64,000 bases of DNA from Hymenobacter negativus (GCF_017571495.1 NZ_JAGETZ010000008.1:186001-250000); one strand, 5' to 3'. Shown: positions 1 to 8,854, numbered from the stretch's first letter. The notes: generated by a model from the letters alone, not told the origin. Translations and numbers: made by a program.

Positions 1-1750
1 CGGAAATGGTCACTGCATTGTGCGCGGGGTTAGGGTAGAGGCTATAAGCGGCCGCTTCCTGGGCCGATGCAGTGGCGGTGGGGTTGCTGTTCGTCATCAC
101 GGGGCGCATCAAGACAACGGCACTGGTTGTGGTCGGTATAAGCTCGGTCCAGGCACCCGTATTGTCGCGGCGGAAAAAATGCTGAGCTGGATAGGTGCTG
201 TTCAGGTCAGTAGCATACTGAAGGTATCGACCGGTGGAAGGCTGCGAAAAACCTACGTAGAAGGAGCCGGTTACACGTACCGGCTGGTCAAAATCAACCT
301 GATAGTAGTCCCACCCGGTGGGGTAGGGATATTGGATGGTGTAGGTTTTGGTGGCGCGCGCATTCAGTGCAGGCACCCCAGCGTTGTCGTCCCAGATGCT
401 GACGGTAATGGGACGGGCCGCTAGGTCGCTTGTGAACACCGGATACAGGCGCAGTCCCCGCACATAGTCGGGCTGGTTGAGGTCGAAGCGGTACGCCAAG
501 GCTGACTGTTGCCCAGTGGTATAGGGAAAGAGTTGAGTGGCGCTTTCCGCAGTGCCATCGTCGTAAGCGTAATAGTTGCTCAGCTCCAGGTCGCGGGAGA
601 TAGTATCGTTGGCAATGGTGGGCGAAGTAGCTGGTTCTCTGGAAGCAATATACATGCTGTAGCGAAAGCGCTTCGCTGTGGCTGTCGTAGGCAGTGGGGC
701 CGCGCTCGCATCACCGGTCCGGGCGCTCTGACGAGTGTTGGTAGGAATGGTGTTTACATCCTGAAGCCAGGTGCCGATAGGCGCACCGCTTGGCAGCTCG
801 CGCACCTTACCAGTGGTAGTGACGGACAGCGGCGGGCCAGTGTCCAAATTGGTCACGTTTACGCCCATTGCGGGGTTGAGCTCGCTGGTGGTGGCGGCAT
901 TATACTGCCACACTGGCATGGATGAAAACCGGCGCAGGGGGCTGCGTAGGCCACCCGAAGGGTTGCCGCCCACCAGCCCGGCCCCGGTAGCGGCATCTAC
1001 AAAGACGGTATCGGTGAGGGTACGGCCTTGGTTGAGCAGCACGTAGTCCACGCTCCAGGTATCGCTGTTGACGGTGGTATTGCCCGTGGCGACCAGCATA
1101 AACTGAAAGTCGCCGTGCAGGTATTTGGTTTGGTCGAGGGCAATGGTTTGCTGGCGAAAGGGAGTCGTGCGCCCCCTGCTGACAACCGACCATTTGGATT
1201 CCCAGCCAATGGTACCGCTGGTATTCGTCTTGACAAACAGCTCCAGGCGAACCGGCGTCTGTAATGAGTTATTATTTGGCAGGCCAACAACGCTGCCGGC
1301 CTGCCAGGCGAAGCTCAGCACCACATTACTGGCCGGCGTGAGGCCCGCCAGGTTGATGGGCTGCGAGATTAGCGAGTCGAGGGTAGCATTGGGGCTGGTG
1401 ACTGCGCCGCCGCTATAGGTCAGGCCTTTGGCCGTGAGGCCATCGAGCGTGGCCGCGCCCCGGGTGAGAGGTGCCAGGGCAAAGCGGTTTGATACCAGTG
1501 CGCCCCCTTTGGCTTGCCAGCGCAAGATGCTGGGTGCCCCTTCAAGCGGAGAGGTAAAATCGTCGAAGAAGGGCAGCGAAAGCGCCGTGCCCCGCTGTTG
1601 CGCCTGCTGGGCCATGGTGGGCACATAAGCAGCGCGGGCGGGGTCGGAGGTCAGCGGAATGATGGGCAAGGCCTGCTGGGCCGCCACCGGGCCAGCAAAT
1701 AGCAGTGTCGGCAGTACCCAACGGCAATACGTGCGGAATCGTGTCATCAT
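1..1750 (-). CDS. T9SS-exported secreted protein, 3' end cut by window edge
   Basis: This frame is open from the ATG at 1750 to the left edge of the window (about 583 codons). The protein starts with a signal peptide ending near VAAQQA, followed by beta-rich extracellular sequence. Its last visible residues (YSLYPNPAHNAVTIS) are the opening strand of a type A T9SS sorting domain, so the stop codon should lie within about 70 codons beyond the edge. A second in-frame ATG at 1747 is equally possible as start. The gene lies downstream of the ddl and PASTA genes on the same strand, but a 135-bp gap with an inverted repeat separates it, so co-transcription is uncertain. No catalytic motif is recognised; the role is unknown (surface or extracellular). 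Confidence 0.85.
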   Translation of the reverse strand, partial: MMTRFRTYCRWVLPTLLFAGPVAAQQALPIIPLTSDPARAAYVPTMAQQAQQRGTALSLPFFDDFTSPLEGAPSILRWQAKGGALVSNRFALAPLTRGAATLDGLTAKGLTYSGGAVTSPNATLDSLISQPINLAGLTPASNVVLSFAWQAGSVVGLPNNNSLQTPVRLELFVKTNTSGTIGWESKWSVVSRGRTTPFRQQTIALDQTKYLHGDFQFMLVATGNTTVNSDTWSVDYVLLNQGRTLTDTVFVDAATGAGLVGGNPSGGLRSPLRRFSSMPVWQYNAATTSELNPAMGVNVTNLDTGPPLSVTTTGKVRELPSGAPIGTWLQDVNTIPTNTRQSARTGDASAAPLPTTATAKRFRYSMYIASREPATSPTIANDTISRDLELSNYYAYDDGTAESATQLFPYTTGQQSALAYRFDLNQPDYVRGLRLYPVFTSDLAARPITVSIWDDNAGVPALNARATKTYTIQYPYPTGWDYYQVDFDQPVRVTGSFYVGFSQPSTGRYLQYATDLNSTYPAQHFFRRDNTGAWTELIPTTTSAVVLMRPVMTNSNPTATASAQEAAAYSLYPNPAHNAVTIS

Positions 1751-1817
1751 ATCGGAAAGGGATTAAGCCATCCTAACGATGGCAGCAGGGGAAATAGTGC
1801 GCCGCGTGGCGTTCATT

Positions 1818-1879
1818 GCTCGTTGCGAGTCGTCTGTTGTCAGCCTATTCAGACTAGCAGTGGACAACTCGCAACGAAC
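1818..1879. repeat. Inverted repeat between PASTA gene and T9SS gene
   Basis: Arms around TTCGTTGCGAGTTGTC (about 18 bp, two mismatches) flank a loop of about 25 bases. It could act as a bidirectional transcription stop or be a dispersed palindromic repeat; there is no T-run. Its sequence differs from the two repeat families described at 2.7 and 8.7 kb. Confidence 0.5.
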
Positions 1880-1885
1880 AGCTAC

Positions 1886-2647
1886 CTATTTAGCCACCCA
1901 GATATCTACGAGCTGGCCCATGCGAATGGTAGCATCGGGGCCAGCTACGGGGCGCTGGCGTACTACGGTGCCCGCCGCCTGACCTTCTTCGGCGGGCTGC
2001 TCAAACACTTCACCTTTTACCAGGCCCTGGCCTACAAGCAGGGTCACGGCCTCGTCCTCGGGCATGTTGATGAGGTTGGGCACGGCGAAGGTTTGGTTGC
2101 CCTGGCCGTCGCCCACCACCAGGTCGACCTTGGTGCCTTTGGCAATAGGCGCACCGGGCGCTATTTCCTTGCCGTTCACCAACTGCTTGAGCACCGCGCC
2201 GGAAGCCAGGTCGGGTACCAACTGAATCTGGCCCACCACGAGGTCATAGCTTTTCAGGATGAGCATGGCATTCTTCGACGAGCCCCCGGTGAGGGTGGGC
2301 ATTTTAATCACCGGCGGGTTTTTCATGCTCACCTGCAGGTAGATTTTGCGGCCTTCCTTCACCTTTTCGCCCGGGGCGGGGTCCTGCACCAGCACCGTGA
2401 AGGGCCGAATGTTGGGGCTGTAGCTGGAGTCATCCACAAAGTAGTTGAGGTTGCGCTCGTCGAGGTATTTCTCCAGGTCGGCCACGTTCATGCCCGTCAC
2501 TTTGGGCACCGTAATGGTTTCGCCGTGGTGGGTGCTCACGGGCAGGTACACGTAGAAAAAGCCCAGCACGAGCAGCAGGCCCGCTACGGCAATGAGCACG
2601 AGGTGCTTCACAACGTCGAGCGGGGTATTGGAAGTCAGAAAAGCCAT
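1886..2647 (-). CDS. PASTA-domain inner-membrane protein
   Basis: This is a 253-residue protein with a short cytoplasmic N terminus, one membrane helix (about residues 15-36) and three PASTA domains in tandem (about 43-111, 112-185 and 186-253), each with the typical VP-x-(L/V)-x-G-x(3)-A pattern. PASTA domains bind peptidoglycan stems or mediate periplasmic contacts. No kinase or transpeptidase domain is attached, as in other Bacteroidota PASTA-only proteins. It lies 140 bp downstream of the D-Ala-D-Ala ligase gene on the same strand, which points to a role in cell-wall synthesis or sensing. The biochemical role is not shown by the sequence. Confidence 0.9.
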   Translation of the reverse strand: MAFLTSNTPLDVVKHLVLIAVAGLLLVLGFFYVYLPVSTHHGETITVPKVTGMNVADLEKYLDERNLNYFVDDSSYSPNIRPFTVLVQDPAPGEKVKEGRKIYLQVSMKNPPVIKMPTLTGGSSKNAMLILKSYDLVVGQIQLVPDLASGAVLKQLVNGKEIAPGAPIAKGTKVDLVVGDGQGNQTFAVPNLINMPEDEAVTLLVGQGLVKGEVFEQPAEEGQAAGTVVRQRPVAGPDATIRMGQLVDIWVAK

Positions 2648-2681
2648 TTGGGTAACGTTGGTACTGTATTAGGAATCCAAA

Positions 2682-2775
2682 GAACGTCATGCAGAGCGGA
2701 GCGAAGCATCTTTACTGCACAAGTAATCAGTTACTGTGGCGGTAAAGATGCTTCGCTCCGCTCTGCATAGCGTTC
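2682..2775. repeat. Dispersed inverted repeat, family 1
   Basis: Two arms of 34 bases, matching at all but about two positions, flank a short AT-richer loop. Arms begin GAACG and contain GCGGAGCGAAGCATC. Related elements occur at 7651-7750 and 30283-30492. It is located between the ddl and PASTA genes, where its hairpin could attenuate or process the transcript. Confidence 0.85.
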
Positions 2776-2787
2776 AATCACGATGGT

Positions 2788-5532
2788 CTATTGTGTCACC
2801 ATTTTAGCCGTCCGCGCCTTGCCGAACTCCAGAATCCGGTCGATAAACTCGTATGGCGTGTAACCGGCCAGCGCCGTTTGGTGAAAGATACAGGTGGCCG
2901 GCGTCATGCCGGGCAGCGAGTTTACTTCGATGATGAGCACCTCCACCTCGCCCTCCTGGCGCACCCGCACAAAGGCGTCAATCCGGGCATAGCCCTGAAT
3001 GTCGAGCACTTCGGCCACGCGGCGCAGCACGGCCTTCACCTCGTTGCTGATGCGCTGGCGTTCCACGGGGTCCACGTCGTAGCGGGCGGGGGTGATGTTC
3101 TGGCCTTCGCCGGCCAGGAATTTCTCTTCCAGGCTCAGCACCTCGCCGGTGGCCAAGGCCTCGCTGGCTTCAAATACTTCGATGTCGAGCAGGCCGTCTT
3201 CGTCGTAAGAAGTCAGCAGGCCGCCGGTCACTTCCAAAAAATGGGCGGCACCGTCGCGGCTGATGAGGGTTTCGACCAGGAAAGCATCCTTCTGCGGAAA
3301 CTCCTCCTTGAAACCTAGGTGCAGCACCTCAGCCGGGGCGGGCAGGAGGTCTTCCTCGGAGCGGAAAATAAGCTGGCAGAAGGCTTCCAGCTCCGCCCGG
3401 TTCTTGATTTTCTTCACCGCCGAAGAGCAGCCGTCGTCGGCGGGCTTGGCAATGAAAGGGTAGGGGAACTGGGTTTCGAGTGAGCGGTAGAAGCTTTCGG
3501 CGTCGGCCTGCCACTCCAGCTTGTTGGCCATGCGGTGTTCGGCTACCAGCAGGCCAGCCTCGCGCAGGCGCTTGTTGGTTTCGAACTTATTGATGGTAAT
3601 GCTGCTGCTGGCCACGCCCGAGCCGTTGTAGGGCAAGCCAAGCTTTTCCAGCTCCACTTGCAGGGCCCCGTCTTCGCCGGGCCGGCCGTGCAGGGCAATG
3701 AATACCTCATCAGCCAGTTGGGCCAGCTCTTCAAACGAAATGCGGCGCGGCTGGGCCAGGGCCTGGCCCGCGTAGGTGCTGGTGATGGTGCCTGCCTCGC
3801 GCCGGATGCGCTCCAGGATGGGGTGGGGGGCCTCGCCGGCCTCGGCATGCTCAATTTTCTCGCGGATGTCGTCGGCGTTGTCCTTCAGCATCACATTCAC
3901 GGGCAGCACGTACAGCTTGTGCTCCTGGGCCGAACCGGTGAGGAACACCGGCACCGGCGCGTACTTGGCCGAGGAGCTGAGCTTCTCGTAAATATTGCGC
4001 CCGCTTTCCACCGAAATGTGGCGTTCTGATGAGTAGCCGCCCATTATCACGGCCACGCGAATGCGCTCGGTGGCTTCGCTCTGGCGGGCCTCCACGGCCT
4101 CATCCAGCAGCTGCATTTGCCGCTTTAGCTGCACCGGCTTCAGGCCGCCGCGTTGGCGCGCCGCCAGCGAGGTCCGAATGAGGTAGGTCAGAAACTGGCT
4201 GGGATTGAGGCCAATTTCGGCTGCCTGATGGAAGAAGAACGAAGCCGGCAACATCCCTGATGTGGTGTTCGGGTCGTTCAGGAAAATCTGGCCATCGGGG
4301 GTGTAAAAGCCATCGAGGCGGGCATAAACCTGGAAGCCGAAGGTGCGGAACATCTTTTCGCACGCTTTGCGGATTTCCTGAATCTTGTCCTCGGGCAAGT
4401 CGATGGGCGTGACTTTGCGGGCCAGGCCGGGCAGGTACTTCGAGCGGTAGTCGAACATCTCCTCGCCCTTCACAATCTCGGTGGGCGGCAGAGCCAGCGG
4501 GTCGCCGTGCTGGTTTTCGATAACAATGCAGCTAAACTCCCGGCCGGCCACAAAGCTTTCAATCAGAACCTGGGTTTCGCCCGACGTGCTTTCCAAGCTC
4601 ACGGTATCGGCCCCTTCTTCAAAGCTTAGGTTCAAGAAGTTCAGCAGGCTTTCCGGGTGGTAGATGGTGGTTTGCTGAATGTCGGCAATGGAAAAATAGG
4701 CGCCATGACCAGCCTTGCCGGTAACGGCTACCACCGGCAGGCCAATCCCCTCCCGAATATCAGCCAGCTGGCGCACCCAGGCCACTTGGGCCGCCTGGGT
4801 AAGGCTCGTCCATTCAGCCCGGGCCACCTTTCGCCGAAACAATGCCTTTTGCACCGCCGCTTCGAAAGCGGCTGGGTCTTCGGTTTTCAGAATGCTAATG
4901 CCCAGGCTACTGCCCTGATGCGGCGCTTTTATCACCAGTGGCAAGCCCAGCTGTTTCACCAGTGATTTTAAGTAGCCGGCCCCAACTGCTGCGTAATCCC
5001 AGGCTTCCGCCGTCAGAACCCGGAAATCCGGCGTGGGCTGGCCAGTGGCCTTCAGCAGGTTTTTCTGCGCGACTTTGTCAATGCCAAATGCCGACGGCAA
5101 AATGCCCGAGCCCGAATACGGAATGCCCAGCCACTCCAACATGCCCTGAATGGCGCCGTCCTCGCCGCCCGGCCCGTGCAGGGCCAGAAAGGCAAAGTCC
5201 ATGAGCAGCGGCAGTTGCTCGGCGTCAATCTTACGGCCTACTTTGGCAATGGCCTCGAACTTTTCGTCGTGGCTGAGCTCGCCCAGGCTTTCGATATATA
5301 CCTGCAAGTGGTGCAACGACGGCGGCTGCGAGCTCACGGGCGGGTAGAAGTCCCGAATGGTGCCTTTGTAGATAAACTGCCAGTCGAGCAGAATGAACTG
5401 CCCCAGGCTGTCCACGAAGATGGGCACAGGCTGAAACAGCGCCTTGTCCAGATTATCAAACACGGTGCGGCCGCCGGCGAAAGAAATTTCCCGCTCGCGC
5501 GAAGTGCCCCCGAAAAAAATACCGATTTTCAT
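2788..5532 (-). CDS. ddl: Tandem (two-module) D-alanine-D-alanine ligase
   Basis: This 914-residue protein is two ATP-grasp D-Ala-D-Ala ligase modules in one chain; single Ddl enzymes are usually about 300-370 residues. Module 1 (about 1-460) opens MKIGIFFGGTSRERE and has HGPGGEDG near 118; module 2 (about 495-914) opens VAVIMGGYSSERHIS and has HGRPGEDG near 615. Module 2 keeps the canonical metal/substrate segment IEVNSLPGMT near 867. Module 1 has NDPNTTSGM at the matching place (near 417), with Asp for the usual Glu and a changed SPG loop, and carries a long insertion around 225-300. Ddl makes the D-Ala-D-Ala dipeptide for peptidoglycan. Module 2 is likely the active ligase; module 1 may be altered in substrate or regulatory. 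The PASTA gene follows. Confidence 0.9.
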   Translation of the reverse strand: MKIGIFFGGTSREREISFAGGRTVFDNLDKALFQPVPIFVDSLGQFILLDWQFIYKGTIRDFYPPVSSQPPSLHHLQVYIESLGELSHDEKFEAIAKVGRKIDAEQLPLLMDFAFLALHGPGGEDGAIQGMLEWLGIPYSGSGILPSAFGIDKVAQKNLLKATGQPTPDFRVLTAEAWDYAAVGAGYLKSLVKQLGLPLVIKAPHQGSSLGISILKTEDPAAFEAAVQKALFRRKVARAEWTSLTQAAQVAWVRQLADIREGIGLPVVAVTGKAGHGAYFSIADIQQTTIYHPESLLNFLNLSFEEGADTVSLESTSGETQVLIESFVAGREFSCIVIENQHGDPLALPPTEIVKGEEMFDYRSKYLPGLARKVTPIDLPEDKIQEIRKACEKMFRTFGFQVYARLDGFYTPDGQIFLNDPNTTSGMLPASFFFHQAAEIGLNPSQFLTYLIRTSLAARQRGGLKPVQLKRQMQLLDEAVEARQSEATERIRVAVIMGGYSSERHISVESGRNIYEKLSSSAKYAPVPVFLTGSAQEHKLYVLPVNVMLKDNADDIREKIEHAEAGEAPHPILERIRREAGTITSTYAGQALAQPRRISFEELAQLADEVFIALHGRPGEDGALQVELEKLGLPYNGSGVASSSITINKFETNKRLREAGLLVAEHRMANKLEWQADAESFYRSLETQFPYPFIAKPADDGCSSAVKKIKNRAELEAFCQLIFRSEEDLLPAPAEVLHLGFKEEFPQKDAFLVETLISRDGAAHFLEVTGGLLTSYDEDGLLDIEVFEASEALATGEVLSLEEKFLAGEGQNITPARYDVDPVERQRISNEVKAVLRRVAEVLDIQGYARIDAFVRVRQEGEVEVLIIEVNSLPGMTPATCIFHQTALAGYTPYEFIDRILEFGKARTAKMVTQ

Positions 5533-5555
5533 AAGTACAGCAAAGGTAAGAACCC

Positions 5556-5580
5556 GTAGCGCGGACTTGTAGTCCGGGCC
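5556..5580. repeat. Partial copy of dispersed repeat family 2
   Basis: GTAGCGCGGACT followed by TGTAGTCCGGG matches one arm of the perfect 28-bp inverted repeat at 8663-8744 and folds as a small hairpin on its own (CGGACT...AGTCCG). It lies about 25 bp upstream of the ddl start. Confidence 0.6.
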
Positions 5581-5650
5581 ACCGCACCATCAACTATTCA
5601 AAGCCGCAAATTGTCCAGCCCTACCGAGTACGAACTACCAACTGAACAGA

Positions 5651-5749
5651 TTTTGCTTTACGATTCTGACCTATTCAAAAAAGGTAAAGCAAATGGAGGC
5701 GTTCGTTTTGCTTTACTTTTCTAAGAAGTGCGAAAAAGGTAAAGCAAAA
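5651..5749. promoter_or_regulatory. Array of four alternating GTAAAGCAAA elements
   Basis: Four copies of an 10-11 base word occur in alternating orientation: TTTTGCTTTAC at 5651-5661, GTAAAGCAAA at 5684-5693, TTTTGCTTTAC at 5706-5716 and GTAAAGCAAAA at 5739-5749. The two forward copies are preceded by AAAAAGG. The rest of 5533-5829 holds only the partial family 2 repeat. The array lies between cutC and ddl, which are both on the minus strand, so it could be a repressor-binding region for ddl, a nested hairpin, or a mobile repeat remnant. Confidence 0.5.
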
Positions 5750-5829
5750 CGGTCTGCCTCGTGATGCAGAGGTATAGACCTCGAATTAAGACCGAAGCGG
5801 TGTGGAGACACCACTTTCGCTTCTCTACA

Positions 5830-6549
5830 CTATTTCCCCAGGCCGTGTAGCAGTTCCACCAGCTCGGCTACCAAAGCGGCATCGGTTTCAAAGCGTTCCG
5901 TCTGAAACAGACCATCGGCTGGATTGGCCTGCACCACTCGCTTGGCGCTGGTATGAAACTCCCGGGCGCCGGTGTGATTGGCCAGTGCTTGGATATTGGC
6001 TACCGAAACGCCCGCGCCCGGCATAATTCTGATGCGCCCGGCGGCCTGCGTCACCAACGCTGCCAGTTGGTCTTGCCCTGTCTCGGCCGTGGCCTGCCCC
6101 CCGGAGGTAAGCACGCGCTGGCAGCCCAGCGCAATTATATCTTCCAGTGCCTGGGCCTGGTCGGCGCAGGAATCGAAGGCACGGTGAAAGGTGATTTCCA
6201 TCGGTCCGGCAGCGGCTATGAGGGAGCGGCAGGCGGCCACGTCGACGCGGCCTGCTGGAGTTAGCGCGCCCAGCACCACGCCTGCACAGCCTAACTCGCG
6301 GCAAATAACAACATCGGCCCGCATGATGGCTAGCTCGTCGGCGTTGTAAGCAAAGCCGCCCGGCCGGGGCCGAATCAGGACGAATACCGAGATGCTCAGC
6401 TGCGCCAGTGCTTCCTGAATCAGCCCATAGGAAGGCGTGATGCCGCCCTGTTCCAGGTTCTGACACAGCTCGATGCGGTGGGCACCGCCCGCCTGCGCCG
6501 CCAAGGCGGAAGGGAGGGAAGCAGCGCAGATTTCCAACGTCCGGGTCAT
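5830..6549 (-). CDS. cutC: CutC family protein (copper homeostasis)
   Basis: This 239-residue protein is a full-length CutC TIM-barrel. It begins LEICAASLPSALAAQAGGA, then has RIELCQNLEQGG, LIRPRPGGF, ITFHRAFD and RVLTSGG, all family-typical segments, and ends with the GAREFHTSA region. CutC proteins are annotated in copper homeostasis, but their biochemical role is not settled. The gene follows the glycosylasparaginase gene on the same strand with a gap of 56 bp, so they may share a transcript. The copper cluster at 18.7-23.8 kb is unlinked. Confidence 0.93.
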   Translation of the reverse strand: MTRTLEICAASLPSALAAQAGGAHRIELCQNLEQGGITPSYGLIQEALAQLSISVFVLIRPRPGGFAYNADELAIMRADVVICRELGCAGVVLGALTPAGRVDVAACRSLIAAAGPMEITFHRAFDSCADQAQALEDIIALGCQRVLTSGGQATAETGQDQLAALVTQAAGRIRIMPGAGVSVANIQALANHTGAREFHTSAKRVVQANPADGLFQTERFETDAALVAELVELLHGLGK

Positions 6550-6605
6550 GGGGTTGTTTCGTTCTTAGCTGCCCTCAGGATGACAGGTGGAAGACAGACA
6601 ATTAC

Positions 6606-7625
6606 CTATTTCAGCAGAAACTCGCCGTCAATCAGGCGCGGGGTATCGGTGGTGCTCACGGTGTAGTTGAAGCCCGTTTGCAGGGCATAGGAGCCCGTCT
6701 GACCGTTTTTATCAAGTGCGATGAAGGCCACCTGAATATCCTTGGCTTTCGCACCCTTGATAGCAGCAATACGCTCAATAGCTTCCTTACAAGCCTGCTG
6801 CGGGGTGCGGCCCTGGCGCATAAGCTCCACCACAGTATGGGCCCCGGCTATACGCACCACATCCTCGCCCTGGCCAGTAGCAGCGGCGGCCCCCACGGCC
6901 GGGTCCACAAACAGGCCGGAGCCGATGAGGGGCGAGTCGCCCACCCGGCCGTGCATCTTGAAGCGCATGCCACTGGTGGTACAGCTGCCACTGAGACGGC
7001 CCTGCGCATCGAGGGCCAGCATGGCAATGGTATCGTGGTTCTGGCGGTCGCCCACGGGGCCAGTAGGCCGCTGCCGACCGGAATTTTCGATGTTGACAAT
7101 GGGCTTGTACTGACTGGTTTTGAGCCACTCCTTATAGGCCGCCGTTGCGTCGGCGCTCAGCTTCTGCGGTTCGAGCGGGAACCCCTGGGCCAAGGCAAAC
7201 TGCTGCGCGCCCTCACCCACGATGAGCACGTGCGGGGTGCGCTCCATCACGCGCCGCGCCACGCTGATGGGGTGCTTGATGCGCTCCAGCGCCGCCACGC
7301 CGCCGCAGTTAAATTTCTCGTCCATGATGCAGGCATCGAGCGTCACAATGCCGTCGCGGTCGGGGTGGCCGCCCAGGCCCACGCAGCAGCCCTGTTCCGA
7401 CTCGGTTACCATCACGCCGGCCTCCACGGCATCAAGGGCATAGCCCCCGGCGCCCAGGATTTTCCAGGCGCCTTTGTTGGCGTTCACGCCCGCATCCCAG
7501 GTCGAAATGACAATGGGTTTGTTGGCCTTTGGGGCAGCGGGCAGGGCTACGGCAGCAAGGGGCGCGGCGGCCAGCCCGGCCAGGCCGGCGGCGGAAGTGT
7601 GTAGAAATTTCCGGCGAGATGACAT
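6606..7625 (-). CDS. N4-(beta-N-acetylglucosaminyl)-L-asparaginase (glycosylasparaginase)
   Basis: This 339-residue Ntn-hydrolase precursor has an N-terminal Tat-like signal (SRRKFLHTSAAG) and the glycosylasparaginase signature NHDTIAML, with Thr199 as predicted autocleavage site and nucleophile. Upstream features include GGYALDAVEAGV and the Cys-rich ACIMD segment; downstream MRFKMHGRVGDSPLIG and GQGEDVVR are typical of bacterial enzymes such as that of Elizabethkingia. It hydrolyses the GlcNAc-Asn bond of glycosylated asparagine, probably in the periplasm. It lies 56 bp upstream of cutC on the same strand. Confidence 0.92.
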   Translation of the reverse strand: MSSRRKFLHTSAAGLAGLAAAPLAAVALPAAPKANKPIVISTWDAGVNANKGAWKILGAGGYALDAVEAGVMVTESEQGCCVGLGGHPDRDGIVTLDACIMDEKFNCGGVAALERIKHPISVARRVMERTPHVLIVGEGAQQFALAQGFPLEPQKLSADATAAYKEWLKTSQYKPIVNIENSGRQRPTGPVGDRQNHDTIAMLALDAQGRLSGSCTTSGMRFKMHGRVGDSPLIGSGLFVDPAVGAAAATGQGEDVVRIAGAHTVVELMRQGRTPQQACKEAIERIAAIKGAKAKDIQVAFIALDKNGQTGSYALQTGFNYTVSTTDTPRLIDGEFLLK

Positions 7626-7650
7626 GGATTGGGAGAAAAAGTGAGTAACC

Positions 7651-7750
7651 GAACGTCATGCCGCGCGTCGCGAAGCATCTTGCCCGCTGCCACTACCTCA
7701 GTTGCCCAACTAAGCAGTAAAGGCGCTTTGCTATGCGCGGCATGACGTTC
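7651..7750. repeat. Dispersed inverted repeat, family 1
   Basis: Arms starting GAACGTCATGCCGCGC flank a loop of about 25 bases; the right arm is an imperfect reverse complement ending GCATGACGTTC at 7750. It resembles the element at 2682-2775 in its GAACGTCATGC ends and internal GAAGCATC. It lies between the divergently transcribed glycosylasparaginase and kinase genes. Confidence 0.8.
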
Positions 7751-7825
7751 GGGAATGGCTCAAACAGGCATCGACTATCGCCGAAAGATAGTGCTACGCG
7801 CCAACTCCCCGTACTTTCGCCTTCT

Positions 7826-8680
7826 ATGATACTCATCGCCGACGGCGGCTCGACCAAGTGCAGCTGGTGCCTGCTGGGCGGACCCGCCCCCGTCCATTTC
7901 AGCACCGAAGGCTACAACCCCTATTTCTGGGATACGCCCGCCATTGCCGCCTCGCTGGCCCGTAGCGTGCCCGCTGCCGTGCGGGAGGCAGCCATTTCGG
8001 CCATTCACTATTACGGCTCCGGCGTCCTCTCAGCGGCCAAGGCGGAAATAGTAGCCGGGGCCTTGCGGCAGGTGTTTCCGCAGACCCCGCAGGTAACGGT
8101 GGATGAGGATTTGCTGGCGGCGGCCCGGGCGCTGCTGGGACGTGAGGCCGGTTTTGCCGCCATCCTGGGCACGGGTACCAATTCCTGTTTGTATGATGGC
8201 CAGCGCATTACGCAGGTAGTGGAGTCGCTGGGCTACTCGCTGGGCGACGAAGGCTCGGGCACCAGCATTGGCCGGCTGCTGCTGCGCGACTACTTGCGCG
8301 GCCGGCTACCTGCGGGCCTGGCCGAGGATTTCAAAGCCACTTATCAGCTGGGCGAAGTGAGCGAGGTGCTCGACCGACTCTACAACCAGCCGATGCCCAA
8401 CCGCTTCCTAGCCAGCTTTGCCCGGTTTGCGGGCAAGCATTACGCCGAGCCGTATTGCCAGGGCGTGGTGGCGCAGGCTTTCAAAGCATTTTTCGAGCAA
8501 ATTGTGACGCAGTACCCCGACTACCAGCGCTACACCTTCAACTGCGTGGGCTCGGTGGGCTACCATTTTCGGGAGGCGCTGGCGGCGGCGGCGGCCGGCC
8601 ATGGCATGGCCGTGGGCCAGATTTTGGAAGCTCCAATTGATACGCTGGTGCGCTACCACGAAGTAGCGCGGACGCTGTAG
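7826..8680 (+). CDS. BadF/BadG-type ATPase, N-acetylglucosamine kinase-like
   Basis: This 284-residue ASKHA-fold ATPase starts MILIADGGSTKCSWC, containing the phosphate-1 loop (DGGSTK), and has the phosphate-2 segment ILGTGTNSCLYDG near residue 112 with GDEGSGTSIG following. The family includes bacterial and eukaryotic N-acetylglucosamine kinases; GlcNAc phosphorylation is the likely reaction. ATG at 7826 was chosen because the phosphate-1 loop follows at once; the frame stays open upstream to 7733 but has no family sequence. A promoter-like TACTTTCG lies 14 bp before the start. The last five codons (VARTL) and stop lie inside an inverted repeat, so the native C terminus may have been replaced. 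Confidence 0.85.
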   Translation: MILIADGGSTKCSWCLLGGPAPVHFSTEGYNPYFWDTPAIAASLARSVPAAVREAAISAIHYYGSGVLSAAKAEIVAGALRQVFPQTPQVTVDEDLLAAARALLGREAGFAAILGTGTNSCLYDGQRITQVVESLGYSLGDEGSGTSIGRLLLRDYLRGRLPAGLAEDFKATYQLGEVSEVLDRLYNQPMPNRFLASFARFAGKHYAEPYCQGVVAQAFKAFFEQIVTQYPDYQRYTFNCVGSVGYHFREALAAAAAGHGMAVGQILEAPIDTLVRYHEVARTL

Positions 8681-8744
8681 TCCGCGTCCCGGAACGATAA
8701 CCGTTCAGGTGGCGCAGGGACGCGGACTACAGCGTCCGCGCTAC
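8663..8744. repeat. Dispersed inverted repeat, family 2 (perfect 28-bp arms)
   Basis: The arms 8663-8690 and 8717-8744 are exact reverse complements of 28 bases, beginning GTAGCGCGGACGCTGTAGTC. The loop holds a second small inverted repeat (GAACG...CGTTC). The left arm encodes the end of the upstream kinase, including its TAG stop. A partial copy is at 5556-5580. Confidence 0.9.
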
Positions 8745-8854
8745 TCTCTGCCCAACTTCGGGCAACTCCCGACAGTAAAGCAGAGAAATCTGCGAAACAA
8801 CTGCACTTTTGTACCTCTTAATAACCGCATACTTCCAACGTTTCACTTCCCCTC

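Noticed and set aside
1823..2770. 315-codon plus-strand frame antisense to the PASTA gene
   Set aside because: It reads His/Gly/Val-rich sequence typical of an antisense frame in high-GC DNA; the minus strand has clear PASTA domains.
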